Position numbers and translations under genes: made by a program. A stretch of 64,000 nt of DNA from the NCBI GenBank assembly GCA_000310025.1, contig FN649727.1:8060835-8124834 (forward strand), given 5' to 3'. Positions within the stretch are counted from its first letter, which is position 1. Each line of letters starts with the position of its first letter. This document shows, piece by piece, positions 1-15,000 of the stretch. Origin of the DNA: Ectocarpus siliculosus. Taxonomy: Eukaryota; Sar; Phaeophyceae; Ectocarpales; Ectocarpaceae. The notes under the pieces were generated by a model. It saw nothing but the letters and a program-made list of their open reading frames with translations. It made no database searches and was not told where the DNA came from.

Positions 1-3000
1 TGCGTATGTAGACATTTAGGCACGTCGAAGTATACACCCGAGGAGCGAAGCCCTGGTGCCCAAGCAAACATTGCCCAATGTGTCTTAGGCGGGTGCCGGT
101 GTTCTCATCGTGATGAGTCCCACCTTCTTATGGATTGGTGATTTGCAGGACCCCACCAAAACGCTGAATATCACGGGTTGTCTCTTTTCGGAGAACACTA
201 TCGATGGGGGGGATGAAGGAGATGGGGAAGATGGAGAACTGTTCGGGGGCACCGTAGTGGCAAAATGGGGAGTGGTGACTATCGACGATACCATGTTCTA
301 CAACAATAAAGGTGAACTCAACAGCAGTGGATACATTTCTGATTTCTTCGACCACCCCCGCTCCGTAGATACCGGTTTGGCCAAGAATCCCTTGTTTGTT
401 GAACGCAGACACTGCCTTCTCCGTTTAGTGGCTCAACATGGGTGTTCCACCCCACAACGCAATATTATACTCCCGGAACGAAAGTCGGCTCAGCATTAAC
501 TATTATGTTAGACGGAGAATGAGAACGACGCAGAGATGAGGAGTTTTGACTGAGGTCGGTGTGTCAAACAAATGGTTCCCCTCGCTCAAACACCATTTTC
601 CGTATTACGACGCGCTGCTTGCTGCGATCAGCGTTTTTCGGCGCAGGTCTGCTGGTCGAGGGGGCGAACCTCACGGTTACAAACACGCAGTTTACCAACA
701 ACACCGCCTCTCAGTACGGGGGAGGGATAGTGCAAGTGGAGGCCGGTTTTATGGACGTTCAGAATTCGATCTTTCACGGCAACGTCGCTGACAACGGCGG
801 TGGGGCACTGGCCGTTGCCACGGCATCTCGAGCAGATAGGTTCGTCTGGAAATAATGGAGCGAGAGTTGCTTCAACCGTGGGCTGCAAAGCTGTTTCGCG
901 TGCTTCTTAGCATTGAATACAGATATCAAACAGGGAGATCACCCCAGCTCTACTCGGCAGACGCCACCGGCCGTCCTATCTACGTGAAGGATAGCCGTCA
1001 CTTGACTAAGGATACTTTCTCTCTTCTTGTGAGCCCAGCCAGTCTCACGCTTTCCACTGTCGTGAGGCCGGAAGATGAAAGATGACCTAAGTATGCATAC
1101 CACGCATTGCATGTTTTGCCTTGTTTCGAACCTTCCCTCGTTTCGACTCGACAGGTACAACCTGGACAATTGTCTGTTCATCTTCAACGTCGCCGGCAAT
1201 GACGGGGGTGGAGTTCTGTACCTCCTCAGTATGGAGGAGTCGAGTGATCTCACCGGCATTGTCACTTTCACCAGGTCGGATGGGGTAACAGTACTTCCGT
1301 TCACCCCCGCCTGTAGTAATGTTGCGGGGGGTCTCTTGAGCCTAAACATGCAGTACAGCATTTCCATGGCAATGTGCGCATGGTGCCGACAATGCGAATG
1401 TATTCAGGATCATGGTTTTCTCCTCTCGAAGAACAACAATACATTCCATCTAACATGTTTCAAGGACTAGTTGTGCTGGGGCTGTTGTACTGTAGTACAT
1501 GGTGTAAAAAGCTTGTGTCAGCCGAAGCTCATCCATCGCGGCTGTATCTATCGTTGCCCCCTGGTCGGCGCTGTCCTACCCCCATCGTACAGTCCAATAT
1601 TTGAAGAAAACAGTGCGTCGGGCAACGGCTCGATCACATCCATCGCGTGCGGAAATGTCGTCGTTGAGAGCGAGTCATCTTCGGAGTACGAAGAAGGCGA
1701 GTGTGCGAGTTCATGAAAGAACGCGTTTGCTTTCGTACCATACCAAACCTCGCTGTTTGACGGTGATACTTGGACAAATAAATTTCTTTGCCTTCCACAG
1801 CACGTGACTACGGTGTCAGCTCTAGTCAACCCATTTTTCCTTCTACGTATCGCAATATTCATGAACAATATTGCAATGCCTATTTAACGCATGACAGATG
1901 AAGGCGCTTTCGTCATCCAGAACGGGTTCGAGTCCTGTTCGTCAGTTACATTTCTCACTACCCTGGAATCCGGCCCTGAGCTGGTGAGTAATGGTGTTCA
2001 GGCAGCAGGGACCACCAAGAAATGAATGCCTTGCAACAACAACAGTCTATGTGCCTCGGTAGTGGAATCTACAATAGCATGAGGAGAGATTCGTCCTTGA
2101 CTCAGATTGAAGTGTTCTGTGTCCGAGAAACCTACCTAGTGAAGTTCGAGACACTTGGGGGCCGTATTGCAGTATCGTGAAAACAACTCCCCGCCGCCTT
2201 CTATGTGTAGACGAAGCCTACAGCAATTATCGCACACTCTCTTGACTTTTTTTTTGTGGCGACACACACACGTTGCATCGATTGTCCTCCGTGAAGTCCG
2301 GCGCACGTTTCTCGGATACGGGTGCGTCCATGCTTGTCACCTTCGCTCAAGACACTGACTACGGGGCAGTGGCCGACCTCGGGGGTTCTTTTGACTGCCC
2401 TCTGCTCCTGGATTATCCTGGGGGGAGCGATGCGGACGTTTGCTCTTGGACGTCAGGTGCGGTCACCACTAAATTGACATGGTTCGGGTCAACAATGGCA
2501 ATGACCTCATCATCTCATCCGTGTGGTTGGAATGCGCGATTTCGTTTCATAGCGTGCTGTAGCGCATATGAGCAACCGAGGGTTGGCTCATTGCAAGCTA
2601 GATGTTGAATTTGGTTCCTTCCTGAAAATATCCCGCCATGTCAAGCTACACCCCAGTCGTCACGACTTCTGACCGTACCCTCTCGCAATACATTTTTTAC
2701 CGCTGCCTTTCAGCTGCGAGTATCCAGGTGACCTTGCACTACAACGCCAGCGTGGTACCCTCTGACGTCATTTCCACGCTGGCGAACAAGGTTGCCTTGT
2801 CGACTTCACCTGAATCCCTTAATGCCGAGTCGTCCGTCACAATATCGCCTCCGGAGAACCCCCCTCAGCCACAGCTCGTTCCGGAAGTGTGGTACACGGC
2901 GTTGGCGCATTGCAAGGTGCGTAGTTGGATGTATGCATATCGCAAGGAGGGCACTGGAAAAGGTTGGGGCCTAGATCATTAGTCTAGGTGGTCTAAATGA

Positions 3001-6000
3001 GCAAGTTTTGTGCAGGCCTAGCCGATGCAGAGTCTGTTTACTGAAGCCGTCGAATCGAAACAGTCGGATTTGCCAAAGGCGTATTTGTTCCTGTACTTTG
3101 GGCCGCCAGATTTGGGGAGAGGCCCCATTGAAGTGATCACCCCCTCGGAGAATCCACGTGCAAGGAGAAGAACATTGGGCAGCGTAGAACTGGAGAGCTA
3201 CGCAGCAGTAGGTGAACCGAGAGAGAGGGATGCTAAGGATTGGCCAGGGTTGGAGGCCAATAAGTTGAGGTATTCCCGCCCACCCACCCTTTTCTTTCGA
3301 AAACGAGGGAACGGAAGGGATGCAACGGGTAAAGTGAACGGTAGAGTACCATCGGGGACTTCTTCGTCTCGGGTGTTAAGTATAGTAGGAAGAGTTCTCC
3401 ACACCCGTGGAAATCGAGAAACCCCGACTGGAATTCTTATGGGGAGAGATAGTAGTAGCTGCGGATAGAGAGAAGTAGTAGCTACGGACAGAGAGCGTCT
3501 GTCGGACGCGTGTCCTCTCAGAGAGGTTTCCCTCTCTTCCCCTCGAATTAAGGAAAACGATAACAAAAAAAGGTAGTCGAAGTATACTAGAAAATTCAGT
3601 GTTATTGCGACGAATGTCCTACGTTGACGAACTACGCGGGGGAGCGCTGGTGTCAAGAATGATCGTTCGGCGGAATTGTGCGAACGAGGAAAGTTGTGAT
3701 CATCCCCCGTTCCGTTCGGGTATACTCCATTGTGGTAATATTTTCAAAGTCTTCCGAATGTCTACAGTGCCAACTTTTGTTTTTGTGAACCTCACGCAAT
3801 CACAGCATTAATTCTCGATCGGTGTGGACTAAAAACCGATCTAACGAGGTCTACTGTTCTTGTACACCAGGACCTAGTGTTGGACGTGAGCGCCAGCACT
3901 GGAGGCGGCGGACGGGTAATGGAATCTTATCAGTGGGAATTGTATGACTGGACGGTGGAACAAGAGTCGGATGCACCGTCTGCGGAGTTCGACTACGCTG
4001 AAGAAGCCTCGGCGGCAGGAGGTTCGAGCAAGCTTACCATCCCCGGCGCTGGTCGCGAGTCAGAGAATGAGCTGACGTGGTATTTCAACATCACGGCCAC
4101 CAACTGGCTAGGAGGCACTGGGTGGACGTCGATTGAGGTGGGTGGGGCTTGGTGTCCCGGTGGATGTAGGTCACAGATTGATTGAGATTCTCCAGTTGCT
4201 CCCAAGAGCCTGATAATACATCCTCATCCCCCACCCCAACTATGCATCAAGGGTTGCACTACACGTGCCCCACCTCCTGCCACTTCCTTCTTCACGCTCT
4301 TTGAAAAAACGTACCAGATCAGCGGCATACATCATAGACCGGGCAGCAAGAATTGGGCCGGTTGGCATGGCGTTCTGAGTGCATGCGCTTAACTCGCCAA
4401 CCGTTGATCTTGGCATACCTCACACGTACCGAGGTTCAGGATAGGGTCTATCACAACTTTTTGGCAAAGGTCACGCGATCTGGACCCCCTGTTTTCGTCT
4501 ACGAGCTCACGACGAAGTCCATCCCTCCCTTGTTTGAACGTGTTCTTAGCTCTGAAAGACTCCTCGACCGATAGAATGCCAAGAACGCGTAAGTCAACAA
4601 GAGTCCTCCCTCCCCCTCTCCCCCCTCCATCCATCCATCCATCCATCCACAACGGTTACATGGCGCCAACGACACAAGGTTTTGGTGTCTGCTGCGGCCG
4701 AAGATCCACCCCTCCTTTCACTTGCGGGGGGGGCTACCAGAACAGTGCTACGCGCCGCCAGTCTGGCCATCGTCGCTAACGCGGAGGTGGAAAATTGCGT
4801 AACCAACAAGACGAGTGAGCTAACGTACGAGTGGAGCGAGCTGAGGACCGGCGGAACGTTCACTTCAACCTCTGCGGTCAGTTGTTAGCTCAACACAATG
4901 ACGACCAATGGCGCCAGTGTCAGGCAGCACAGGCTCTAAGGTCAATGAGCGATCGTGGAGGAGCATAGTGTTGCAAGACATGCTGCACGTGGCGCACAGG
5001 CGGTCCGCCGCCACCTTACGGCCGTGAAGATACGCCCCGGCAGTGTTTTGGTTCATGTGTAGCACAGACCATGCTAGCGAATGGAAGTACAAGTACTCCT
5101 CTATGGGAAATGGAAGCGCGCCTCGGCGCCCCAACCCGTGCTCTTGCACATGCGTGCTGTTTCTTGAGGACTATACATAGACCGCTGTAACAACATGAAG
5201 AGGGACAGTTGCAGCATACCGACAATAACGTGCGGCATTCCCTTCTTTGTGGTGCTGTCGTTCTCAACTGCCCAGGATCCGAGTATGTTCAAGCTTCCGT
5301 CACATTCATTGGAGATCGGGGTGGAGTATGAATTTCGCGCCGACGTGACGGACAGCGTGGGCTACTCGTCGTTTGCTACCCAGGTAACGGAAACATCGTG
5401 TTCAGGGAAGAGTCGTCACTCTGTCGAACGCCGTCAACGAGCACGTTTTCCCTCGCCTTGATTCCAAGCGTATTCTTGCGACGATCCAAGCGTAATCAGT
5501 GCGAGATTAAGGCCGTTGTATCGGTTGCTAGGAAGCAATCATGTTGATGTGATGCCGCATCGTACGTAAAAATAGGCGAGAGCGTTTTTTGGGGTGTGGC
5601 TTTTGGCGGAAGTTGTGCACACGACGATTCTCGGTGTGAGGAATTTGATGGTGGCGTCCCCTTATCAACTCTTGCTCCAACTATAACTCGACACTGACGG
5701 TCATCAGTGAAAGTGCTGGTCGCCTGTTTTCTCTGATGTTGTTGTTATCGCTGTGAATTTCAACCATGTAGCCGTAGCCTGTCCCGGTCTCGTGATAAAT
5801 AACCCGGCGGGCCCATGGCAGGTGGTCACTGTGGAAAGCTCATCGCTCATCGCAGCCGTCGCCGGAGGGAATAGTACCGTCAGTGCGGGCATTGACCTTG
5901 TCCTGGACATGACTGCAACCATCGATCCAGACGAGGTAAAAACATGCACGATCAGCAAAGAATCAGGGGTGATGGTTGTGTGCTTGAACAGAGCAAAACC

Positions 6001-9000
6001 AAGATGTTTCCTTGTATCTATGGCGTCCTGGGGTACTGAGCTGTGATTAGGCTTTTGTCCTGCAAAAATTTAACGGCAACCGAACGGCGCCACAACATGG
6101 TCCTCGCTTTGAGCTCTAGTGGCCACAGCACACCGCCCCTCAGCCAGGAGGTTGGTCTCATATCCGCAGGTTGGTACTGCTGTACGTCATTTTGTATTAT
6201 TCACAAGAAGAGTTGCGCGATTATTGTTGGTTGCAATCCCCATCACGCACGGCCACAGGGGAAGTGCCATGGGTGCCCACCGTACGAATGCATCATGCTG
6301 ATAAGACCCGTACCATGGTGATCGAATGCGCCGAGCCCTGCGACTCTTCTGGCTGCTGTGCATGTGTGAGTTTCATATAGTATTGATGAGAGACCCACGA
6401 CGACGCGAACTTTTGCCGGTTTTTCTCTTTTTTTGCCGTTTGCAATATGGAACAGGAGGACGGGGTTTGCCAAGACTGCTTCTACAACGTCTCGTGCACT
6501 GGGACTCTGTCCGGCTCAGCATGCGGTCTCACCCTACCGGATGGGGAGACCAGCAATGGTGCACTCACATTCCTGGCCGAAGAGCTTGTATCCGGGGAAA
6601 CATACACGATCCAGGCCAGTGGGGAGGTGGACAATGTGAAACGTTGCTGCGCGGTATTCCAGAGCAGCTGCGTCTAGGCGTTAAGTCTGGCATGGATATG
6701 TCGTACTGAATTGAGTGGGGACGTGTGGAACATTGCATCAGCTCTCACAATGCCCAGACATGTGTCATCGATGGATGTCTTCTTGAATCCGTCAATGACA
6801 AACGAGCACAGCCTTAGATATTTCTTTCGGTGCTCTCGTTGTCTTCACTCTCTTGTCGTTTTCAGATTTCCAGCAGACGGTCAACTGAAACGACATGGTC
6901 CACGACATCAACGTTCTTCACGGTTGGGACAGAGGAGCCCATGCCAATCTTGTCGATCACCCCGCTTTCAGTAGAAAAGGTGAGCGAGGACACTGAGAAA
7001 AGGGTGTACACATATCATCGGGCGTTCCAATTGTTGAGATGTTGTGGTTGACCGGGGGTTGTTGCTGTCATTGTTGTCGCTCTTGTTGATATATGTCCGC
7101 GTATTCCTTGAAACAAGCTAACGCAAACGATTGGAGCGAGATAGCCCAAAGGGATGATGGGAGAATCCGCCCGCTATGGAGCCGGAGCCAAAGACGAAAT
7201 GTAAATTGAGCCGACTCAAGACATAGCCGAGGCTGAAGCACCTGTCCATGCATAACTCTCCCGGGATATGCGTAGCATTCGGGTTTTCGTTGCCGCCCAT
7301 GCCCACCCCCAAATACCGTCACACTTTGGAGGTGGCAGAGAGGCTTCACACCCAACACCAATATCCACTATTCGCACGTCGTGCAAGATGATAGTCCACG
7401 CACGACGCGCTTTGTTGTCGGAGCCTCGAAGCCATCCATTTCTACGATATCTTCGTTTGTAGTTGATCGAAGTGGTCAGGCAACACGAACAACCCGTGCG
7501 ATGCGTATGCTTCCAGTACGAAAAAGCTATGTATTTAAGGACTAGTGTTCCATTATTGCCCTTGGAGATGTCCCCGTGCACCATAATCGTCAATCGTCGT
7601 CACCGCACAGATGCGTTACTGTAGGCCATAGTCTGCCTGCTCGACGTCACTTTTTCTTTCAATTCCGACTCTTACGCCTACACAGTTTGGTCAGCCTTGG
7701 CGGTACTATTGCCTTCCATCTACCAAAACTCACCGCTAAATACAACGGAGGATGCCTGCGGGTAGATCACTACCGCAAGACTTAAAAGTTCTCCCTCTTA
7801 CCCCTATACGCGGTGAGGGGCCGCAGGAGGCCGGGCGCAGGGCATGAAAAGGACGCTACCTCAAAGACATGTCTTCGGGAGCTTTTACAATCTGCCAACC
7901 TGCTGTCCACGTGGCACCGGCTCCCCCTACCGGTTTTTCAGACGTTTGGCTGTGCGTTCCGACTTGTTGTTCAGGTGAACGCGGACACCGTGGTCGCCAT
8001 CGAAGCGGAAATTACTTTGTCGGAGGACTCCAGTGCCATCGCGGAGTGGACGTTGACGGACGGTGTTCTCAACGGCTACGACGAACTCAGGCTCGCAGCT
8101 TCTTCCAGCCTCGAGTACACGGTACGGTACAGCAATGCAGGTGGAACCACCAGTACCTCTCCAAATACGAGTATTTCCAGAGTACAATAGTGGTCGCAAC
8201 ACTCCCTCTGAAACACCCGTCTCGTATACTTTGCCCGCCATATCAACATCGGTGGCGCCGAATTTCTTAAACCTACCATGACGGCGTTGTACAACGTAAC
8301 TATGCCAAGCTCACGCCAGGCGTCTGGACGAATATTCGACCCTTGGCCACTTGCGCCCCCCCCTTTCCCTCTCGATTCAGTCTTCTGGCTCAGGCGTGCT
8401 CTCGGCCAACATGGTGTTGAGCGCCAACTCTCTGGTCCCCGGATCGAGTTATACGTTTTCTCTTTCAGCCGCATACGTTTCTGGTGAACGGCGGAGACTT
8501 CAAGAGGACGATGGTGGTGCCTTGGCTTCAATTTCTTTTCTAGTCAACACCCCGCCTACAGGCGGCGTGTTTGAGGTGTCGCCTACTGAGGGTGAGCAAT
8601 TACTGTAGGTGTTGCAAGGCGCAGATGTCTACTTCAGCGAGATTCGTAGAAAGGTCAACACGCGGTGGGTGCCTTTACCCCGGATTGCCTTCGCGATGTA
8701 TGTAAGTTAAACGCTTTGCATCTCGGGAGTCATTCTTATCGTTGTCTAGTTTTGTAAAACACGATGCCCTGGGGGGAAGGGTGTCCGCCCTGAGATGCAA
8801 ACAATGCGACATGGTGATACGATTGGGACACACGTCTATTGGAACGGCGATAACTACCCTCCTAGTCGCAGTGAATGCCTATTTCTGGCAAGTTCTGACT
8901 CATATCCTATACCACTTTGATAGGTGTTGCTATGGCGGATGTATTCGAGCTCAACACGTACGCGTGGGAAGACGACGTAGCCGATCTTCCACTCACGTAC

Positions 9001-12000
9001 GTGTTCGCGTACGTCAGCGGCAGTGCCGACGAGGACGACACCGCCAGCGAAATGATTGTGCGAGCTGCGCTCGAAAGCTCCGAAGCTACCGATGTTTTCC
9101 TGCCACAGGCAAGTGAAGCCAGGAACGTGCCGACCTTGTACAGTAAGGGGGCTCCTTGATGTCCTCCCTGTGATAGATATTGCAGGGAGGAATATTGTGT
9201 TGCGGTCACCGTGTAGCAACAAATGTGCTTCGTCAGGATCCACGATTTTGCCGTTGGGCTCTGCTTTCGGTGATGGCAACTGCCGCCGGATTGCACCAAA
9301 CCACGGGCCAGTGAAGTTAGTATCCGGCGCAACGAGAGGTACATAGATGTTCCCTAGGATATCCCAGGCGTTCGTAAAAGTAAAACAGTACCCGACGTTT
9401 CCATTACTCGTTGCATCCGCGAGATGAAGTCAATCCTCGACACCAACTCATCCGGTACCCCTTGAGATCCAAGCGATATACGAGCACCATCTTCTAATAG
9501 CGCTTACGCCTATTCACTGCGTTGGTGCAGGGCTATGGTTCGAACTCCACGCTGATTGCCCTCGTGTATGCGCTGGACGCGCTCGGTGCTGCTTCTCGGG
9601 CCACGTTTGGCGTAACCGTGTCGGCCTACGAAGGCGGCGTTGAGGAGCTGAGCACCTTGGTAGAGGCCGTCGCCACGGAGGCCTTGGCTGCGGGTGATAC
9701 CGACACCGTCATGCAGGTCGGCAGTGTGGGCCAAAGCTATGCCACGGTGCCTTTGTGCTTCTAACCAAATTCCATACAACATTCTGAGGACTCCAGAGGT
9801 TTTCCTGAATTTCAATCTTCTTTTTGAGAATGGCGCAATGCCACTTGGCGCAGTATTCGTTGAGAGGATGGCGCTCTCGAGGTGTCCCATCTTGCACCAC
9901 GCGTGTAATGTGTTGTTTCGGAGAAGTATACGCATGACTGAAGGTTTTTTTGTTCCTCGGCACCTTGTGCTACCCTTCTGAGTACGGTCCAAGTGCTGCG
10001 CTTGATCTTCCCCGAAGCTTAGCTTTCAATACCAGGTTGTTTCAATGCCGTCGTGACGTGCACTCCACCCGCACGCAGGTTCTTGACGTGGCCAGCTCAA
10101 GCCTCAACGCCGCCAACTGTACAGTCGCCCCAGACTGCGCAGCTTTGAACCGCGACGATTGCGGTACAGACGGTCTTCGTGAGGACAACACCTGCGGGGA
10201 GTGCGTCTCGGGATTTACTGGCGTCGTGGGGCCGCACAACTCTCTGTGTGTGGACACAACAGCGCTCGATGCTACGTGCTCAGATGGCGAAAAGGTGACA
10301 TGCTGTCTTCATGTCCCACGGAAGCCCAGGAGAATGGGATGGAGCGGTCCAGGTGTATTCTAGGGGGGTGGATACGTTTGTCCTGCGCGAGGAAGAACAC
10401 CAAAAGGCGTATCTAGCGACGACGTGCGTACGTTTTGCCGTCCTCTTAGAGTTGCTTCAGAAACACCGATGTGTATTCCCTCTTTCTCTCTCCCTCGTGG
10501 GATTTGTGGACTTCTACATGCAACGGTCGAACCTAACAAAGCGAACTCTCACGGCCGGCTATTGACTATTCACCAACAGCACTAGCAAGCAAACAACGTT
10601 GCGCACTACTCCCGTTGTGATGTCCCTGCAACCGATTCCTCTCGCAGAACGGCGATGAGACGGACGTAGACTGCGGCGGTTCGTCCTGCTCCCCCTGCCC
10701 CTCGGGCTCGACGTGCTTGGTCGACACCGACTGCTCCTACAACAACTGCCCCGCACCAGCATCCACGACCTCCGATCCGATCTGCGTTTCTCCGGCCAAG
10801 GCCTGCCCCAACGACTGCGGCGGGACAATCCGCGGTACCTGCGAGTACGTGTCCTCCACGTCGGGAGCCGTGCTGACCGCTGCAGACTGCCTCGCAGATA
10901 CCCCGACTTCCACCTGTCGCGCATCTTGCAACTGTTTCGACGGCTACGGAGGAGACGGTTGTCAGTACTCTGACTCTGAGTTGGACGCCGCGGTTGAGAC
11001 CCGGGAGCAGTCGCTGCTGTATATACAGGAATCGGCGGAGAGCTTGGATATCAGTCGGGATACCATCTCCAGACAAGCGGTGCTGCTTTCCAAGGTACTT
11101 CATGGAAAACACAGGTTTTGATGCAAAGTGCGCAAGGGCCAGGGGTACAACCTTAGTCGGCGTAGGGTATTCCTGTATGATTGTTGGCATGTCAGCACAG
11201 GGGCGGGATTGGTGCGAGTTTGTCGGCTCGCCTGCTTCTTCGAACTACCCGTGCACGACACCAACGTTGCCGGCGTCGATTGCGCAACGACGTGATTGTT
11301 ATTGCTGATGCTGATGAACCTGTGGGTAGAGGATGCTTCCGTAGTTGTACGACATTGGTCAACATGATAATAATATCTACAGAACGTTAGAGATTGTTGC
11401 ACCATCCCAAAGTAGAGTCTCGGATACAATGATAATGCCCTCCTTTACCTTTCTCCCTATCAACGACTCTTTCCCTGCCTTCCAGTGTGACCCTCTCCTC
11501 GCCTTCAATCTTGCATGCACAGCTGTCAGTGGTACCCCAAGAAATGAAGGCGTCGTCGGTGACGCTAGTGCTAGATCTGGCGACAGAGACGACACACATG
11601 GCTGACGAAAGCGGGCAAGGTGTGGCGAGCACGGCCGCCTTTGCGGTGGTTGAAATCATTGGGCAGGTACGTGGTGTATGTTGGACTATCATTCAGATTA
11701 CATTCTTTCGGCCCTCCCGTTCCACAGAACTTTGGCGTCTACATCTGACGAGGTAGTTACCCAAGGCAGAGCTCGAGCGAGCGTAATATGGGAGGGGTCG
11801 GATGACGGCACACAGGTGTAGCGTAGGTTCGTGTGGGTTCTCTTGCAAACGGTACACTATCGTCAAAATCCGCGGCAAGAATAGTTCATGGTGAGATGGC
11901 ACTACAATAGAATGTCCTCACATCAAGGAGCGTTTACCGCCAGCAGCTGAACGCGATGTTTGTACTTCTCTCATTCAACGGAGATTGCCTCGAAAACAAC

Positions 12001-15000
12001 GTCGGTGTTAGTATCCGGGGTTGCCTTGCTTTCCCGCGCATCTAACGTGCTCCACGTAGGTAACCCTATCAACCCTTGGCACCAACGTTGGCAGAGTGTT
12101 GCATGCTCGTTCAGGCTACCTCCCGTTTCATTCCATGACAGCATGTCACCCGTGGTCCCATCTTCCAGGTTACGCTGGCATCGTCTTTCCTCGAGGAGGA
12201 AAGCAATATGGAAGGGCTATCGGACGTAGTGGGGAGCCTGATTTCAGCTCAAGTGGCAGGGAAAGTGGTCGGCGAGGTGGCTGATGAGGTTCCGAGCGAC
12301 TATTTCAGGCTATCGACTGGCATTTACGATGCCGCCACCGTCGGGGAGATTCAGGCGAGAATAGACAATTCAATAGTACGAACGCTTACCTTGAACCGGA
12401 GTAGCGTCCACCCGGTTGACTACTCCAGAGCGCGATCCATATGCGAGTAAATCTCAACTCTGCATGTACCGAACCGAAAACATGGTTGACACCCGGATTC
12501 ACCCACTGGGTAACACTGACGCTAGTCCACCCGCGCCATGTTGCTCGTGTCGTAACAGCTTGTTTAGGTAAGTTGAAAACATCGGATTCAAAGCCAACGG
12601 GAACCGAACCAGCCTTCTTTATCTGCCCCCACATACACACCAACGCAGATATCGCCACCGTTGACAGCTGACGACGAGAGCGTCGGTAGGTCGGTTTCAT
12701 CCATCGGCCTGCCTAGTGACGTCGGGGACGCGTTTTCGGACGTATCGAGCATGTCCTTAGCAGTGGCCGAGTGGATCATCGACCCCAGACAGGTAGGAAG
12801 AAGAGAGATCTGAGCCAGTGCCCGCTGGCAGGCCTGCTGTGTCGGTCTAGTGGGCTTAGGTTCATTTTGCCCGCACCTTGCAAGCGGTATAATGTACACG
12901 TGTCAGGGCATGCAAGCGAACTGTAGATCAGTAGATACCACCAGGTACAGTTGTCACTCCCAGCCGCTTGTGTCCCTCAACTTGTTATCCTTTGTCTACG
13001 TCTGTCCTTCACCGTGATAAACCAAGTGTAGTTTGAATATTGTGCAGAACACGTTTCGTTTCAGTTTCTCAGTATCAACATACATACATCGGTGCTGGGC
13101 GTGTAGAAATATATTAAACCCTCTCCCACAACATATTTGTCTTCTTTTCGCCGCCGTTCGCCTCCGCCGCGCGTTGTGCTTTCACGTTGTGTCTACGCGA
13201 CCACTAACACCGTAGACCGGCAACTCCACCTCGAGCGGCGACAGCAGCAACGAAGTGGTGTCTAGCGTCGTCCGGTTTTACGCCGATCCTATCGAATCGT
13301 CCTCGTCCCTGTCACGACGGAAACTGAAAGGGTTGAACGGGTTCGGTGGCACGTCAATGCTGGCAGAAGAAGAGCGATGGCGGGGCCGCCCTAGACGAAG
13401 GTCACTACTGGAGGATATTGGATCTCTCGAGGTACAGCAGTATGACAATCTTTCTGTACTGTCTTGTCCACTAGTCAGTCGTACTCGGTAGGACATCCTC
13501 TACCCTTGGAGATACCCTTGGAGGTGAATTCTTCTGGCTGTGTAGAACAACGCCCGCCGTGCTTCAAGGCCCCTGAGGCCACGTGTCTGCGAGATTCAAG
13601 AGGCAGGTCAGAACCCAGAAACAACGACTGACACGCGCCATGGACACCATATGCCTATAGCACACGTTGACCATGCTCAAACGTCCGTGTTTTGGGGTGG
13701 TTCATAGCTATGCCGAGCACGAGACGTGAAGCATATCTTGCACAGACAGAGCGTTCAAATAAGGCTGTGCTCTTTGTCACCGCTTACTGGTTTCCCGACT
13801 GCAATACCCTATCTTGTTCCCACGATCAGATAACGATCCCCAACACAGTCTCCCAACCATGGGACCCCCAGGACATCCTAACGTTCACCCACGTGTGTGA
13901 ATGGGACTCGACGGAAACCCAGTCGTCGACATGCCCCAATGGCACCGACATCACCACCGTTTGCATGGGAACGGCTTTGGTAAGACGGGCAGGTCTTGAT
14001 CGACCAGGGCAGTGATAAAATGCCATTTCTTTACGCGCAATCCTCTCGTTCTCGCGCTACATGTAGACCAAGTTACGCTCGGAGATGAAAATGAGAGTCC
14101 TACCCGGGGATACAGAGATGGCCTGGTCGTCCGCACTCACGGCGGTTCGTTTCTGATTGTTCGTACGGCCGGTTCCTGCTTTGGGCGTGGCTGTGGTCGA
14201 CATATTTGCTATGATGTTGTTGGCGTGACGAGCCACGGTGCCATTACCGTTTTCGGGGGTATCCTGGAACATCCCGGTAGAAACATTGTCTGGTAGACGA
14301 ACCATTGCTACGACCGGGAAAACACGAGAACAAGTGTTTGCTATTTCAAGGTGCCAACTGGAGCTCTCCTACCCTTCACCCCGAAGTGTGCGTTGTGTAC
14401 AGTGGGCGCTCGGTGGTAGATTTCCTCGTCAAATGACACTCTTCGAAGCACCTCAGTGACATTTTCCAACATCTAATCCACATGCGACTTTCAACAGACA
14501 GACATGGCCAAAACGTCAAACAATCGTAGAATGTTACGGCGGTTTTGTTTTCGGGGTAAGAGTGGAACTCTATGTCAACAGATTGATGCCATCAACCGGC
14601 AAATTGTGATTTCTAGCGCACGTGAGCACGACGGCCTCCCGAAAAACAACTTAGGTCCACAAGTGACTGAAAGCTTTACGCTCGCATTTGTTGCTACACA
14701 TGTACACAACCTGGATATCCTCAAGACACGGGAGGTAGAGTGTTCCAACAACGGAACCGAGCCGGAGTGTGCTTCTTGGCAAGGATCGGAAGAGTCTTCG
14801 TCTGCCGAAAACTGCCAGGTAGGGCATCAGTTGCATCTCTCTCATGCGATGGTGTCATGTGCAATGACGACCTTTGTCCGGGTATAAACGCATTGAGAGT
14901 CACGTCCTCAGGATATACGATGGTCGCGTTAGACAACCATGGTGTGTACTGGAGAGCAATCTACGCTGTTCCCTGTAAAGCATTGTTGGTAGTGTCAATC